From: JBFWWW01 sp050245975
GTDB lineage: Bacteria > Pseudomonadota > Alphaproteobacteria > Rhizobiales > Hyphomicrobiaceae
Assembly: GCA_050245975.1 (NCBI GenBank)
Contig: JBFWWW010000010.1
Location: forward strand, 1 to 40,806
DNA: 40,806 bases
Reading direction: 5' to 3'
The position numbers were made by a program, and so were the translations under genes. Positions 1-8,952 of the stretch are shown in pieces. Each line of letters begins with the position of its first letter. The stretch's first letter is position 1. The notes beneath the pieces are model-generated. The model was not told the origin of the DNA and did not search any database. It saw only the letters and a program-made list of their open reading frames with translations.

Positions 1-1796
1 GCGACCTTTTCCGGCATCAGGTCGGCCAGCGCCGCTTCCCGTTCCGTATAGACGTAGGCCGGCGCATTGATGCCGCGATAGGAGAGCGTGTAGCCGTTGA
101 GGATGGGGCGCACCTGCACCGCGACATCCCGTTCCCGCACGCTGCCGAACCAGACCGGATCGCCGGGCCACCAGGCGGCGGCGACGTCGAGCGTGTCGCG
201 GGCCTTCCCGTCGGCAGCGATCATCGACACCTTGACGGACGTCCCGAGCGCGCCTTCGACCTCGACGGTCTGGCGCGCCGTGCCGACGCGGACGACGCGG
301 CGGGTGGCAAAGCGCACCGGCGGGCCGGACATCTGGTCGGTGATCTCGCGCCGGCGCGCGTTGCCGAGATGATCGATGGCCGCCGCCACCGCGCTCAGCA
401 CCACCAGCTCCTCGCCCGCGGGCTCGCGCGCCTTGAAGCCGCCGGCGAACTCGTCGGCGTTGAAGCCGGTCGAGAGCCTCCCCTCGCGCCAGCGCGGATG
501 CTGCATGAGCGCGGCCAGGAACGGGATGTTGTGCTGGATGCCGTCGACATAGAAGGCGTCGAGCGCGTCGGCCTGCAGATCGATGGCGGCGGCCCGGGTC
601 GGCGCATGCGTCACGAGCTTGGCGATCATCGGGTCGTAGTACATCGAAATCTCGCCGCCCTCGAACACGCCCGTGTCGTTGCGGATGGTGTTGCCGCCGT
701 CCGTCTCCTCGCGCGGCGGCCGGTATTTCGTCAGGCGGCCGATGGAGGGGAGAAAGTTGCGGAAGGGGTCCTCCGCGTAGATGCGGCTCTCCACCGCCCA
801 GCCCTTCAGCTTCACGTCCGACTGCCTGAAAGCCAGCTTCTCGCCGGCGGCGACCCGGATCATCTGCTCGACGAGGTCGATCCCGGTGACGAGCTCGGTG
901 ACCGGATGCTCGACCTGCAGGCGCGTGTTCATCTCGAGGAAGAAGAACGACTTGTCCTGCCCGGCCACGAACTCCACCGTGCCGGCGCTGTCGTAGCTGA
1001 CGGCCTTCGCCAGCGCGACGGCCTGCTCGCCCATGGCGCGGCGCGTCTTCTCGTCGAGCAGGGGCGATGGCGCCTCCTCGATGACCTTCTGGTTGCGGCG
1101 CTGGATGGAGCATTCGCGCTCGCCGAGATAGATGACGTTGCCGTGCTTGTCGCCCAGCACCTGGATCTCGATGTGGCGCGGGTTCTCGATGAACTTCTCG
1201 ACGAACACGCGGTCGTCGCCGAAGCTCGACTTGGCCTCCGAGCGTGCGAGCCCGAACCCCTCCTCCGCCTCCTTGGCGTTCCAGGCGATCCGCATGCCCT
1301 TGCCGCCGCCGCCGGCCGACGCCTTGATCATCACCGGGTAGCCGATCTCGGAGGCGAGCTTGACCACCTGCTTGGCATCGGTGATCTCGCCCAGATAGCC
1401 CGGCACCGTCGAGACCTTGGCCTTGGCGGCCGCCTTCTTGCTTTCGATCTTGTCGCCCATGGCCGCGATGGCCTTGGGGTTGGGGCCGATGAACACGACG
1501 CCGGCCTTCTGCAGCGCGACGGGAAAAGCCTCCCGTTCCGACAGGAAGCCGTAGCCCGGATGCACGGCCTCGGCGCCGGTCTGCCTGCAGGCGTCCACGA
1601 TCCTGTCGATCAGGAGATAGGACTCGGCTGCCGGCGGCGGACCGATGCGCACGGCCTCGTCCGCCATCTCGACGTGCAGGGCGTCACGGTCGGCATCGGA
1701 ATAGACCGCGACGGTCTTGATGCCCATCTTGCGCGCCGTCTTGATGACGCGGCAGGCGATCTCGCCGCGATTGGCAATCAGGATTTTCTTGAACAT
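1..1796 (-). CDS. pccA: Propionyl-CoA carboxylase alpha subunit (biotin carboxylase), partial at left edge
   Basis: Reads MFKKILIANRGEIACRVI at its start, the classic biotin carboxylase N-terminus. About 598 codons are visible and the frame is open to base 1. A Gly-rich ATP-grasp loop (AGGGGKGMRIAW) lies near residues 160-172. The last visible residues include RPILNGYTLSYRG and DLMPEK, which in PccA proteins sit shortly before the biotinyl domain. The usual length is about 665-670 aa, so roughly 70 residues, including the biotinylated lysine, lie outside the window. The family carboxylates biotin with ATP and bicarbonate, and PccB then transfers the carboxyl to propionyl-CoA, feeding the methylmalonyl-CoA route. 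The ATG at 1796 has an AAGGTGG-type ribosome site just upstream. pccB lies at 3501-5033 on the same strand. A related acyl-CoA or methylcrotonyl-CoA carboxylase is less likely, given the C-terminal sequence and the partner. Confidence 0.95.
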   Translation of the reverse strand, partial: MFKKILIANRGEIACRVIKTARKMGIKTVAVYSDADRDALHVEMADEAVRIGPPPAAESYLLIDRIVDACRQTGAEAVHPGYGFLSEREAFPVALQKAGVVFIGPNPKAIAAMGDKIESKKAAAKAKVSTVPGYLGEITDAKQVVKLASEIGYPVMIKASAGGGGKGMRIAWNAKEAEEGFGLARSEAKSSFGDDRVFVEKFIENPRHIEIQVLGDKHGNVIYLGERECSIQRRNQKVIEEAPSPLLDEKTRRAMGEQAVALAKAVSYDSAGTVEFVAGQDKSFFFLEMNTRLQVEHPVTELVTGIDLVEQMIRVAAGEKLAFRQSDVKLKGWAVESRIYAEDPFRNFLPSIGRLTKYRPPREETDGGNTIRNDTGVFEGGEISMYYDPMIAKLVTHAPTRAAAIDLQADALDAFYVDGIQHNIPFLAALMQHPRWREGRLSTGFNADEFAGGFKAREPAGEELVVLSAVAAAIDHLGNARRREITDQMSGPPVRFATRRVVRVGTARQTVEVEGALGTSVKVSMIAADGKARDTLDVAAAWWPGDPVWFGSVRERDVAVQVRPILNGYTLSYRGINAPAYVYTEREAALADLMPEKV

Positions 1797-1917
1797 GCCA
1801 CCTTCCAGCCGTCCGGGATGCGGGCGCACCATAGCCTTGGACGGGGGGCAGATTCCAGCCGGTCGTGGCGATCGCGTTAAGGCCGATCCGGCGCGCGCCG
1901 GCAGCCCGGTCCGGCCC

Positions 1918-2922
1918 TCAGGCCGCCTTGCCCGCCGCGTCCAGCAGTTTCTGCAGGTCGGGATGCAGCGAGGGGGCCTCGCACTTCAGGAAGCGCAGCA
2001 GCGCGGCCTCGTTGGCGGTGGTGCGGCCGTCCCGCGCGATGCGGGCGCCGAGCCAGGCCGCCTCGACCGGCGTGATCTCCTCGTGCGTGATGATCTCGAC
2101 CTTCTGCCGCTCCAGCCGGGCGATGGCCGCCTCCTCCGTCGACTGGGCGCGATAGCGTCCGAGGACGCCCGCCACCGCCGAGCCCATGCCCGACAGCACG
2201 GCGCCGATATCGAGCTCGCCGCGCCGCTCCAGCCACGCGTTGCGCGCCAGCGCCTCCTCGCGCGAGGGCGCCGCATAATTGGATGCCGACATCACGCAGT
2301 TGGCGACCGCTTTCACGAACAGGTCCTGCCAGGACGGATGGTTCGCCGCGTCGGCGGTCGCGTCGTCGATGTCGAACAGGATTTCGGCTTCGGCCTGCGT
2401 GATGGCGATGCTGCCGTCGCCGCCGCAGGCATAGAGGATGCGCCGCAGCAGCTCGACGTCGCCTTCGGTGACGATGCCGGGGCCCAGGTCGAGCCCGGAG
2501 CGCGTCGGCCCCTCGCCCGTGAGCACGGCGGCCTTCACCTGCTCCAGCGCGAACCGCACCAGGCTCGCGGGCACCCAGCGCGCCTTGTCGATGACGTTGA
2601 TCAGCAGCTCCAGCTCGGTCTTGGTCTCGACCTTGCCGTCGGCCGACATGCGGTCGACCAGCCAGCGCGCGTTCTCGGCCGTGAGATAGCCCTCGGGCTG
2701 CACCTGCTCGACGAGGTAGTCCGTGATCATCTCGACGAAGCAGTCGGCCCAGGCCGGGTCCTGCACCGGGCAGGCGTCGTTGAGGCGGAACAGCGCCTCG
2801 GCCTCCTCGGGGGTGATGATGCTGTCGGCGTAGTAGGCCTGCCGGAGCCGGGCGACGTCGTTGTCCTTGATGCTGCCGCGCGCCTTGATGTCGGCAACGG
2901 AAACTGACTTCAAAGCACCCAT
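1918..2922 (-). CDS. Hypothetical protein with internal duplication (334 aa)
   Basis: I do not recognise a named family. With the start at MGALKSVSV (2922) the protein is 334 aa, soluble, acidic, and has no signal peptide or membrane segment. It appears to be built from two copies of one helical module. Residues about 22-120 contain ITPEEAEALFRLNDA, then PAWADCFVEM, then ARWLVDRMSADGKV. Residues about 154-232 contain ITQAEAEILFDIDDA, then PSWQDLFVKA, and the module resumes at about 283-325 (ITPVEAAWLGARIARDGR) after an inserted stretch of about 45 residues. An in-frame upstream ATG at 2970 would add 16 residues, but MGALKS is the more natural beginning. The gene lies between the small secreted protein and pccA on the same strand; a metabolic link to PccAB is not implied. 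Confidence 0.8.
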   Translation of the reverse strand: MGALKSVSVADIKARGSIKDNDVARLRQAYYADSIITPEEAEALFRLNDACPVQDPAWADCFVEMITDYLVEQVQPEGYLTAENARWLVDRMSADGKVETKTELELLINVIDKARWVPASLVRFALEQVKAAVLTGEGPTRSGLDLGPGIVTEGDVELLRRILYACGGDGSIAITQAEAEILFDIDDATADAANHPSWQDLFVKAVANCVMSASNYAAPSREEALARNAWLERRGELDIGAVLSGMGSAVAGVLGRYRAQSTEEAAIARLERQKVEIITHEEITPVEAAWLGARIARDGRTTANEAALLRFLKCEAPSLHPDLQKLLDAAGKAA

Positions 2923-3020
2923 GACAAACCCCGCAACCCGTACATTCCCCCACGGCAAAACTAGCCGCACATGGTTACCAATCGGATAACCGCGGGATCA
3001 TCGGGATACGGGAGGCACGC

Positions 3021-3047
3021 GCAGGGGCCGCAAAGCGCGGCCCCTGC
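3021..3047 (-). terminator. Hairpin downstream of the small secreted protein gene
   Basis: A perfect 11-bp inverted repeat, GCAGGGGCCGC and GCGGCCCCTGC, around a 5-base loop (AAAGC). It lies 24 bases past the stop of the 3071-3328 gene on the minus strand. There is no clear T-run, so it may end transcription weakly or protect the mRNA 3' end. Confidence 0.5.
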
Positions 3048-3070
3048 CGGTCGGGGAAGGACTTGAACTC

Positions 3071-3328
3071 TCAGCTGCGCGACAGGCGCCAGACGAGCGT
3101 CTTGTGCCTGGCCTGCGCGGTGCGGATCTTGGCGCGCTCCCAGGCCGTCACGCGGCCGTCGGCACGGGCCTGGCGGATGATGGCATTCACCTTCGCCTGG
3201 TCGCGGGCGATGAGCACGCGCTCGTGCGGCGTCAGGTGGCCACGGGTCGCGGTGTGCTTCACAGGCGCCGCCAGGGCCGCGCCCGAACCCAGCGTCACAG
3301 CGGCAGCAGCGATCAGAAGCGCTTTCAT
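3071..3328 (-). CDS. Small secreted protein of unknown function (85 aa)
   Basis: The product starts MKALLIAAAAVTLGSGAALAA, a textbook Sec signal peptide with probable cleavage after ALAA. The mature part is about 65 residues, strongly basic and mostly helical (repeated ARDQAK, RQARADGR, ERAKIRTAQAR). The start at 3328 is chosen because GAGGAG sits 8-9 bases upstream; a longer frame to 3370 would bury the signal peptide. The mature protein would act in the periplasm or outside the cell. No catalytic motif is visible and I cannot assign a function. It lies between pccB and the 334-aa protein on the same strand, followed by a hairpin. Confidence 0.75.
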   Translation of the reverse strand: MKALLIAAAAVTLGSGAALAAPVKHTATRGHLTPHERVLIARDQAKVNAIIRQARADGRVTAWERAKIRTAQARHKTLVWRLSRS

Positions 3329-3425
3329 GGCAGTCGAACTCCTCGTTTCTGCCCGCCGTCGCTCCGTCACGCGATGTGCCGTTGCCGCGGGCTGGTACGA
3401 GAAGAAACGCGGCGTCCGAAATCTT

Positions 3426-3458
3426 CCGTCTGTTAAAAAATGGAAATAATTCAGACGG
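3426..3458. repeat. Inverted repeat with AT-rich core upstream of the small secreted gene
   Basis: CCGTCTG (3426-3432) and CAGACGG (3452-3458) are exact inverted repeats separated by 19 mostly A/T bases, unusual in this GC-rich window. The element lies in the 172-base gap between the end of pccB and the start of the small secreted gene. It could be an operator or part of the pccB 3' end; the sequence does not decide. Confidence 0.4.
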
Positions 3459-3500
3459 TTGCAGGTGCTTTTCCTGAACGTCCATTCATCCCGTCGCGCC

Positions 3501-5033
<1,533 letters not shown>

Positions 5034-5053
5034 GCCCGAACCGCCCCGTTGCC

Positions 5054-5078
5054 TGGCGGTTCCCCCGGGGAGCCGCCA
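5054..5078 (-). terminator. GC-rich hairpin between the DUF2750-like gene and pccB
   Basis: TGGCGG pairs with CCGCCA, continuing through a G-U, an A-U and G-C pairs toward a tight loop. It lies about 80 bases after the DUF2750-like stop (5157) and 21 bases before the pccB ATG (5033). It may end the upstream transcript or be a leader structure of pccB. There is no T-run. Confidence 0.4.
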
Positions 5079-5156
5079 GAGGCTCTCTAGCACGGTCGAA
5101 AGCGGCGGCGAAACAGCGTTTGCCGGCATGGAAAAGAGGCGGGGACCGGGTCCGCG

Positions 5157-5858
5157 TCAGGCAGCGGCGGGACGCCGGGCCTCGGTGAGGGCGCGGCGCA
5201 GACGCCCCTTGATTTCGGGCGCCGTCAGTTCGACGCCCCCCTGCCCTTCGCAATAGGCCGGCGCCACGAGCAGCCGGGTCTCCGCGATCCACATCAGCGT
5301 GCGGTCGAGGAACACGCCAACCGGGATCGGCGCGGCCACGGCCTCGCTCAGCGGGCCCTCGATACGCTTCTCGGCCGACACGCGATCGCTCCAGCACGGC
5401 AGCATCAGCGCATCGGGCCTGTTCCGCGATACGAGACGCACGGGTCCGTCGAGGCCCTGCAGCACCCAGATCTTGCCGCCGCGGATCGCCTCGGCGACGA
5501 ACTGCGCCACGGCCGCCTCCCGCAGAAGGCCGACGAGTTCCGCGGGCTCCAGCTCCGGCTCCGTGGGATCGCTGCCCCAGTCGGGACCGACGAGCCGGTT
5601 GAGTTCGGCAAGCCGCGGCAGCACGTCGACGTAGAGCTCCCCCAGCGTCAGCGATTTCACCTGCGGCGCCTTGCAGACGACGTCCGCCCACCGTGCGGCT
5701 TCCTCGGCGCTCGACCAGAAGAGATTGACCTCGGCGCCGCGGCGCGTCGGGGAGGCGACGCGCCCGAGGCCGTCCTCGCCTCTCACGGTCCACACGGCCT
5801 GCGCCTTGACGGCGCGGGCGGCAAATGCCGTTTCGGTCGCGTGCTTGTCGTCGTCCAT
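5157..5858 (-). CDS. Protein with two tandem DUF2750-like modules (233 aa)
   Basis: A soluble 233-aa protein with two copies of what looks like the DUF2750 fold pattern. Copy one, about residues 8-110, has AVWTVRGEDGLGRV, then AEVNLFWSSAEEAARWAD, then LTLGELYVDVLPRL. Copy two, about 116-222, has KIWVLQGLDGPVRLV, then ALMLPCWSDRVSAEKRI, then PVGVFLDRTLMWIAETRLLV. Each keeps the order W-x-L/V, a Gly turn, a hydrophobic-x-W strand with A/E-rich helix, and a final amphipathic segment. The function of this family is unknown. Its start at 5858 has AGGTG five bases upstream. It lies between the ATP12 chaperone and pccB. The family name is from memory of the motif pattern. Confidence 0.75.
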   Translation of the reverse strand: MDDDKHATETAFAARAVKAQAVWTVRGEDGLGRVASPTRRGAEVNLFWSSAEEAARWADVVCKAPQVKSLTLGELYVDVLPRLAELNRLVGPDWGSDPTEPELEPAELVGLLREAAVAQFVAEAIRGGKIWVLQGLDGPVRLVSRNRPDALMLPCWSDRVSAEKRIEGPLSEAVAAPIPVGVFLDRTLMWIAETRLLVAPAYCEGQGGVELTAPEIKGRLRRALTEARRPAAA

Positions 5859-5938
5859 GGAGACACCTGCGCGAAACTTGCCAGGGCAACGTTCGCGAGC
5901 GAGTGTGTCGGCCGGGTCGTTAAGAAAGTCTCAACCGT

Positions 5939-6655
5939 TCAGCGCAGAAGCGCCAGAAACCGCGCCGCGGCCACAAATTCCCCGTGCCGGCGTTCGCGGC
6001 GCGCGGCGGCCTCGGCATCCTCGCCCCACTGGCCGATCTGCCAGTCCTCGTCGACGTGCGCGGCGGTCCATGCGGTCTCGACATCGAGGCGCCCGTCCGC
6101 ATGCGCAAGCGCAAGCAGGGCCGACCCCGTCAGCGACGTCAGCACATGCAACGCCGCGAGCGCGAACGCGCTGCGGCCGTCGAGCATGCGCGCGACGGCG
6201 GCCGCGATCTCCGGCTCCTGCGCCACCGGCATCACCCCCTGCGCCAGCTTGAAACGTGCGTCGAGCGCCGTCTCGGCCCAGGCCAGGACAGGGTCCCACG
6301 CCTCCTTCTGCCGGGCGACGAGGCCGTCGGGTCCCTCGGCGCGATAGCACAGAAGATCGCTTGCCGCGTAGGCGACGATATCCTTCGCCGTCTCGGCTTC
6401 GCGGCCGCTGACGCCGTCGATGGCGCTGTTGGCGAGCCGCGTCAGCGGCATCGTCGCGGGATCGATGCGCTCGCCCTGCCGCGCCCACTCGTCGGCGATG
6501 GCCTCGGCCAGGGCGCGCGTCGGGACGACGAGCGATCCCTTCGCCGGCGTCCGCATCGGCTTGCCGTCGAGCGTGACGCGATGGCCGCCTTCGGCTGCCG
6601 GCTCGGCTGCCGCCGCCTTGTAGAACCGGGGCGATTGCCGCGTCGCGTCGGTCAT
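5939..6655 (-). CDS. ATP12-family F1-ATPase assembly chaperone
   Basis: 238 aa, starting MTDATRQSPRFYKAAAAEP. Conserved ATP12 features are RFYKAA, VTLDGKPMRTPAKGSLVVPTRALAEAIADEW, MPLTRLANSAIDGV, DLLCYRAEGPDGLVARQKEAWDPVLAW and the C-terminal AWTAAHVDEDWQIGQWGED. The mitochondrial relative binds free F1 alpha subunit during ATP synthase assembly, and alphaproteobacteria keep a cytoplasmic homologue. The ATG overlaps the stop of the HAD phosphatase gene as ATGA, so the two are probably translationally coupled. A much longer open frame reaches 7459 but crosses the HAD gene in another reading frame and is not real. Confidence 0.93.
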   Translation of the reverse strand: MTDATRQSPRFYKAAAAEPAAEGGHRVTLDGKPMRTPAKGSLVVPTRALAEAIADEWARQGERIDPATMPLTRLANSAIDGVSGREAETAKDIVAYAASDLLCYRAEGPDGLVARQKEAWDPVLAWAETALDARFKLAQGVMPVAQEPEIAAAVARMLDGRSAFALAALHVLTSLTGSALLALAHADGRLDVETAWTAAHVDEDWQIGQWGEDAEAAARRERRHGEFVAAARFLALLR

Positions 6656-7344
6656 GACCCGAGCGGCTCCGCGCGGGCCAGCAGGCGCGCGATGGCGGCG
6701 GGCAGGTCGGCAAAGGCCGTGATGACGGTCTGAGCTCCGGCCGCCGTGAGCCGCGGTGCCGGGTGGTAGCCCCAGGCGACGCCGATGGCGCCCGCGCCGG
6801 CAGCACGGCCCATCTCCATGTCGTAGGTAGTGTCGCCGACCATCACCGTCTCGCCCGGCCCGGCGCCCGTTTCGCCCATGGCCCGCAGCACCATGGACGG
6901 GTGCGGCTTGGAGGGATGATCGTCGGCCGTCTGGATGGTCAGGAAGTGATCGTGCCAGCCCTCCTGGTCCAGCAGCCGCACGACGCCGCGCCGCGACTTG
7001 CCCGTCGCGATGCCGAGCACGACGTCGTCGCGCTGCGCCAGGTCCGCGATGATCTCGCGCGTTCCCGGAAACAGCGGGCTCTTCAGCTCGGCGGCACTGC
7101 GCTTGGCGGGAAACACGCCCTTGTAGAGGCGCACCAGCTCGGCCGTCACCGCCACCGTCTGGTCCGGCGCCAGCACGGCGAAGGCCTCCGGCAGCGACAG
7201 CCCGACGATCGACAGCGTCTGCGCGCGCGACGGCGGGCGCAGCCCGACGCCCTCGAACGCGGCATCCATCGCCGCGACGATGGCGTTCTGGCTGTCCACC
7301 AGCGTGCCGTCGCAATCGAATATGACGAGCTTGCGCGCGCTCAA
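6652..7344 (-). CDS. HAD-family hydrolase, phosphoglycolate phosphatase-like
   Basis: A 230-aa HAD phosphatase with all four motifs: FDCDGTLVDS (nucleophile Asp10 and Asp12), the Thr of IATGKSRRG, the Lys of SKPHPSM, and MVGDTTYDMEMGRAAG for magnesium binding. A helical cap lies between motifs one and two. This points to the Gph/PGP branch, but the true substrate is unknown. The proposed start is a TTG at 7344, with GGGAG nine bases upstream, overlapping the TGA of the preceding membrane protein gene as TTGA. Longer starts reach into that gene and lack homologous sequence. Its own stop overlaps the ATP12 start. The neighbours suggest co-expression rather than a shared pathway. Confidence 0.88.
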   Translation of the reverse strand: MSARKLVIFDCDGTLVDSQNAIVAAMDAAFEGVGLRPPSRAQTLSIVGLSLPEAFAVLAPDQTVAVTAELVRLYKGVFPAKRSAAELKSPLFPGTREIIADLAQRDDVVLGIATGKSRRGVVRLLDQEGWHDHFLTIQTADDHPSKPHPSMVLRAMGETGAGPGETVMVGDTTYDMEMGRAAGAGAIGVAWGYHPAPRLTAAGAQTVITAFADLPAAIARLLARAEPLGS

Positions 7345-7577
7345 GTCGTGTGGCTCCCGAAATCGCCCGCGGCCGGTTGCGCTGCCGCCGCTGGCTGCTC
7401 GAGCCGCTTGAGACGGGCATCCTGCTCGGCGAGCAGCTTTTCCAGGCCCGCATGTGCATCGGCCAGCCGGCGGATGCGCCGCCGCGTGCCGAACCCGCGC
7501 ACGAGACCGATCAGCACCACGAGTCCAAGCAGCAGCCAGGGCGACCAGACGATCAGGTTCTCGATCACGCCGTCCAT
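7341..7577 (-). CDS. Small membrane protein with one TM segment and coiled-coil tail (78 aa)
   Basis: Starts MDGVIENLIVWSPWLLLGLVVLIGLV, giving a single N-terminal membrane segment (about residues 9-27). A basic stretch (RGFGTRRRIRRL) and a heptad-like helix (HAGLEKLLAEQDARLKRLEQ) follow, then an Ala/Pro-rich tail. The basic flank predicts that the tail is cytoplasmic. No enzymatic motif is visible. It is directly coupled to the HAD gene by the TTGA overlap. The frame is open up to 7628, but the hydrophobic segment begins just after Met at 7577. Function is unknown. Confidence 0.7.
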   Translation of the reverse strand: MDGVIENLIVWSPWLLLGLVVLIGLVRGFGTRRRIRRLADAHAGLEKLLAEQDARLKRLEQPAAAAQPAAGDFGSHTT

Positions 7578-7670
7578 GTCCTGCCGCCACCCCCTGTCCG
7601 CCGCGGGCTCCGCCTCTCCTCCGAGCAATACACGAAAAGCCCGGGCGCCAAAACCCGCCGGGAACGCGCC

Positions 7671-8669
7671 TCAGTCCGACGAGCCGGCATCGAAGCGGTT
7701 GGCGTCGAAACCCAGCAGCTCCCAGCTTGCCGCCATATGGGGCGGCAGGGGGGCCGTGACGTCGATCTTCGCGCCGCCGGCCGGGTGCGGGATGACGAGC
7801 CGCCGCGCGTGCAGGTGCAGCTTGGGCTCGAGCCCGCTGTCGAGGAGCGCGCGGTCGCCGCCGTACTTGTTGTCGCCGAAAATCGGGTGCCCGATCAGGG
7901 CCATGTGGGCGCGGAGCTGGTGCTGGCGGCCCGTCACCGGCTTCAGCGACATCCAGGCGGCTTTCTGCGCGACGTGGTCGATGACGGAATAGTGCGTCGT
8001 CGCGTGCATGGCCTCGGCCTGCTCGCCCGGCAGCGCCTTGCGCACGCGGTCGCCGTCCGGCCCGGCCGCCTTCACCAGCGGCGCCTCGATCTTGCCCTGG
8101 CGCGGCGCCGGCAACCCCACCGCCAGCGCCCAGTAGGTCTTGGCCGCCGAGCGCGTCTGGAAGATGCGGCCGAGCTTGGCCGCCGCGTCGCGGTGCTTGG
8201 CGACGAGCAGCACGCCCGTCGTGTCGCGGTCGAGGCGGTGCACGAGCCGCGGCCGGTCGCCGAAGCGGTCCGCCATGCCGGCCAGCAGACCGTCGATATG
8301 GCGCCGCGTCCCGGTGCCGCCCTGCACGGCGAGCCCGAACGGTTTGTTCAGCACCAGCACATGCTCATCCTCGAACAGGATCATGCGCTCGATGGTGTCG
8401 CGGTCGCCTTTCGACAGGCCGGGCGGCGGCACCAGCGACGGCTTGGCCTTGGCCGGCTGGCGCACGACCGCGGGCACGCGGATTTCAGCGCCGGCCTCGA
8501 GCCGCACATTGGCCTGCACGCGTTTGGAATCGACGCGCACCTGCCCGCTCCGCAGCAGCTTCTGCAGGTATCCGTGCGTCACGCCCGGAAAATGCTCGCG
8601 GAACCAGCGGTCGAGCCTCAGCCCGGCCTCGCCGCGGGTGACTTTGATCGTCTCGACCGGGGACGTCAT
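7671..8669 (-). CDS. rluC: RluC/RluD-type 23S rRNA pseudouridine synthase
   Basis: 332 aa. An N-terminal S4 RNA-binding domain (about 17-75, with GLRLDRWFREHF and GYLQKLLRSGQVRVDSKRV) is followed by the RluA-family catalytic domain. The catalytic motif is HRLDRDTTGVLLVAK with Asp147. Further family motifs are ILFEDEHVLVLNKPFGLAVQGG, PVTGRQHQLRAHMALIGHPIFGD and LHLHARRLVIPHP. The enzyme isomerises uridine to pseudouridine in 23S rRNA. Length and N-terminal S4 domain fit RluC best, though RluD-like specificity cannot be excluded by eye. It lies 24 bases after the small two-TM gene on the same strand. Confidence 0.9.
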   Translation of the reverse strand: MTSPVETIKVTRGEAGLRLDRWFREHFPGVTHGYLQKLLRSGQVRVDSKRVQANVRLEAGAEIRVPAVVRQPAKAKPSLVPPPGLSKGDRDTIERMILFEDEHVLVLNKPFGLAVQGGTGTRRHIDGLLAGMADRFGDRPRLVHRLDRDTTGVLLVAKHRDAAAKLGRIFQTRSAAKTYWALAVGLPAPRQGKIEAPLVKAAGPDGDRVRKALPGEQAEAMHATTHYSVIDHVAQKAAWMSLKPVTGRQHQLRAHMALIGHPIFGDNKYGGDRALLDSGLEPKLHLHARRLVIPHPAGGAKIDVTAPLPPHMAASWELLGFDANRFDAGSSD

Positions 8670-8693
8670 CGTGAGGGTGCGTGCACGTGGAGC

Positions 8694-8930
8694 CTAGAGC
8701 GTGCCGCGCGCACGCGCGAAGCGGCGGCTGAACATCCAGCCGACCGCCCAGCCGAGCAGCAGCGCCGCGATATTGGTCAGCATGAACACGCCGGAGTGCA
8801 GCTGCTCGACGGTATCGGGGCTGTCGAACGTGTACTGGCGCACCACCCAGGACGCCACCGGCGAGCTGATGAACACCATCGCGATTGCGAGAAAGATCGC
8901 CCCGCAGATCATTGCGATCACATAGCGCAT
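8694..8930 (-). CDS. Small two-TM membrane protein (78 aa), next to the Tae4-like amidase
   Basis: Starts MRYVIAMICGAIFLAIAMVF at an ATG with AAGGA about seven bases upstream. Two hydrophobic segments, about residues 3-22 and 48-66, flank a loop of about 25 residues (SWVVRQYTFDSPDTVEQLHS). The Arg-rich tail (SRRFARARG) predicts both ends in the cytoplasm and the loop in the periplasm. The gene begins only 22 bases after the stop of the Tae4-like amidase, so the two are probably co-transcribed. That position would suit an immunity gene, but the product does not look like the known periplasmic Tai4 family. It may simply be a conserved small membrane protein. Function is unknown. Confidence 0.72.
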   Translation of the reverse strand: MRYVIAMICGAIFLAIAMVFISSPVASWVVRQYTFDSPDTVEQLHSGVFMLTNIAALLLGWAVGWMFSRRFARARGTL

Positions 8931-8952
8931 CACTCGTCCTTTCCGGCGGGCG

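Noticed and set aside
369..1880. A 503-codon plus-strand open frame opposite pccA
   Set aside because: Low-complexity Arg/Leu/His-rich sequence without motifs; the minus strand encodes clear biotin carboxylase. It is a GC-bias shadow.
5939..7459. One 506-codon frame as a fusion of HAD phosphatase and ATP12
   Set aside because: The upstream part is the HAD gene read out of frame. Real HAD and ATP12 genes overlap as ATGA in different frames.
8694..8930. Calling the 78-aa protein a Tai4 immunity protein
   Set aside because: Tai4 proteins are exported soluble proteins of larger size; this one has two membrane segments. Only its position suggests immunity.
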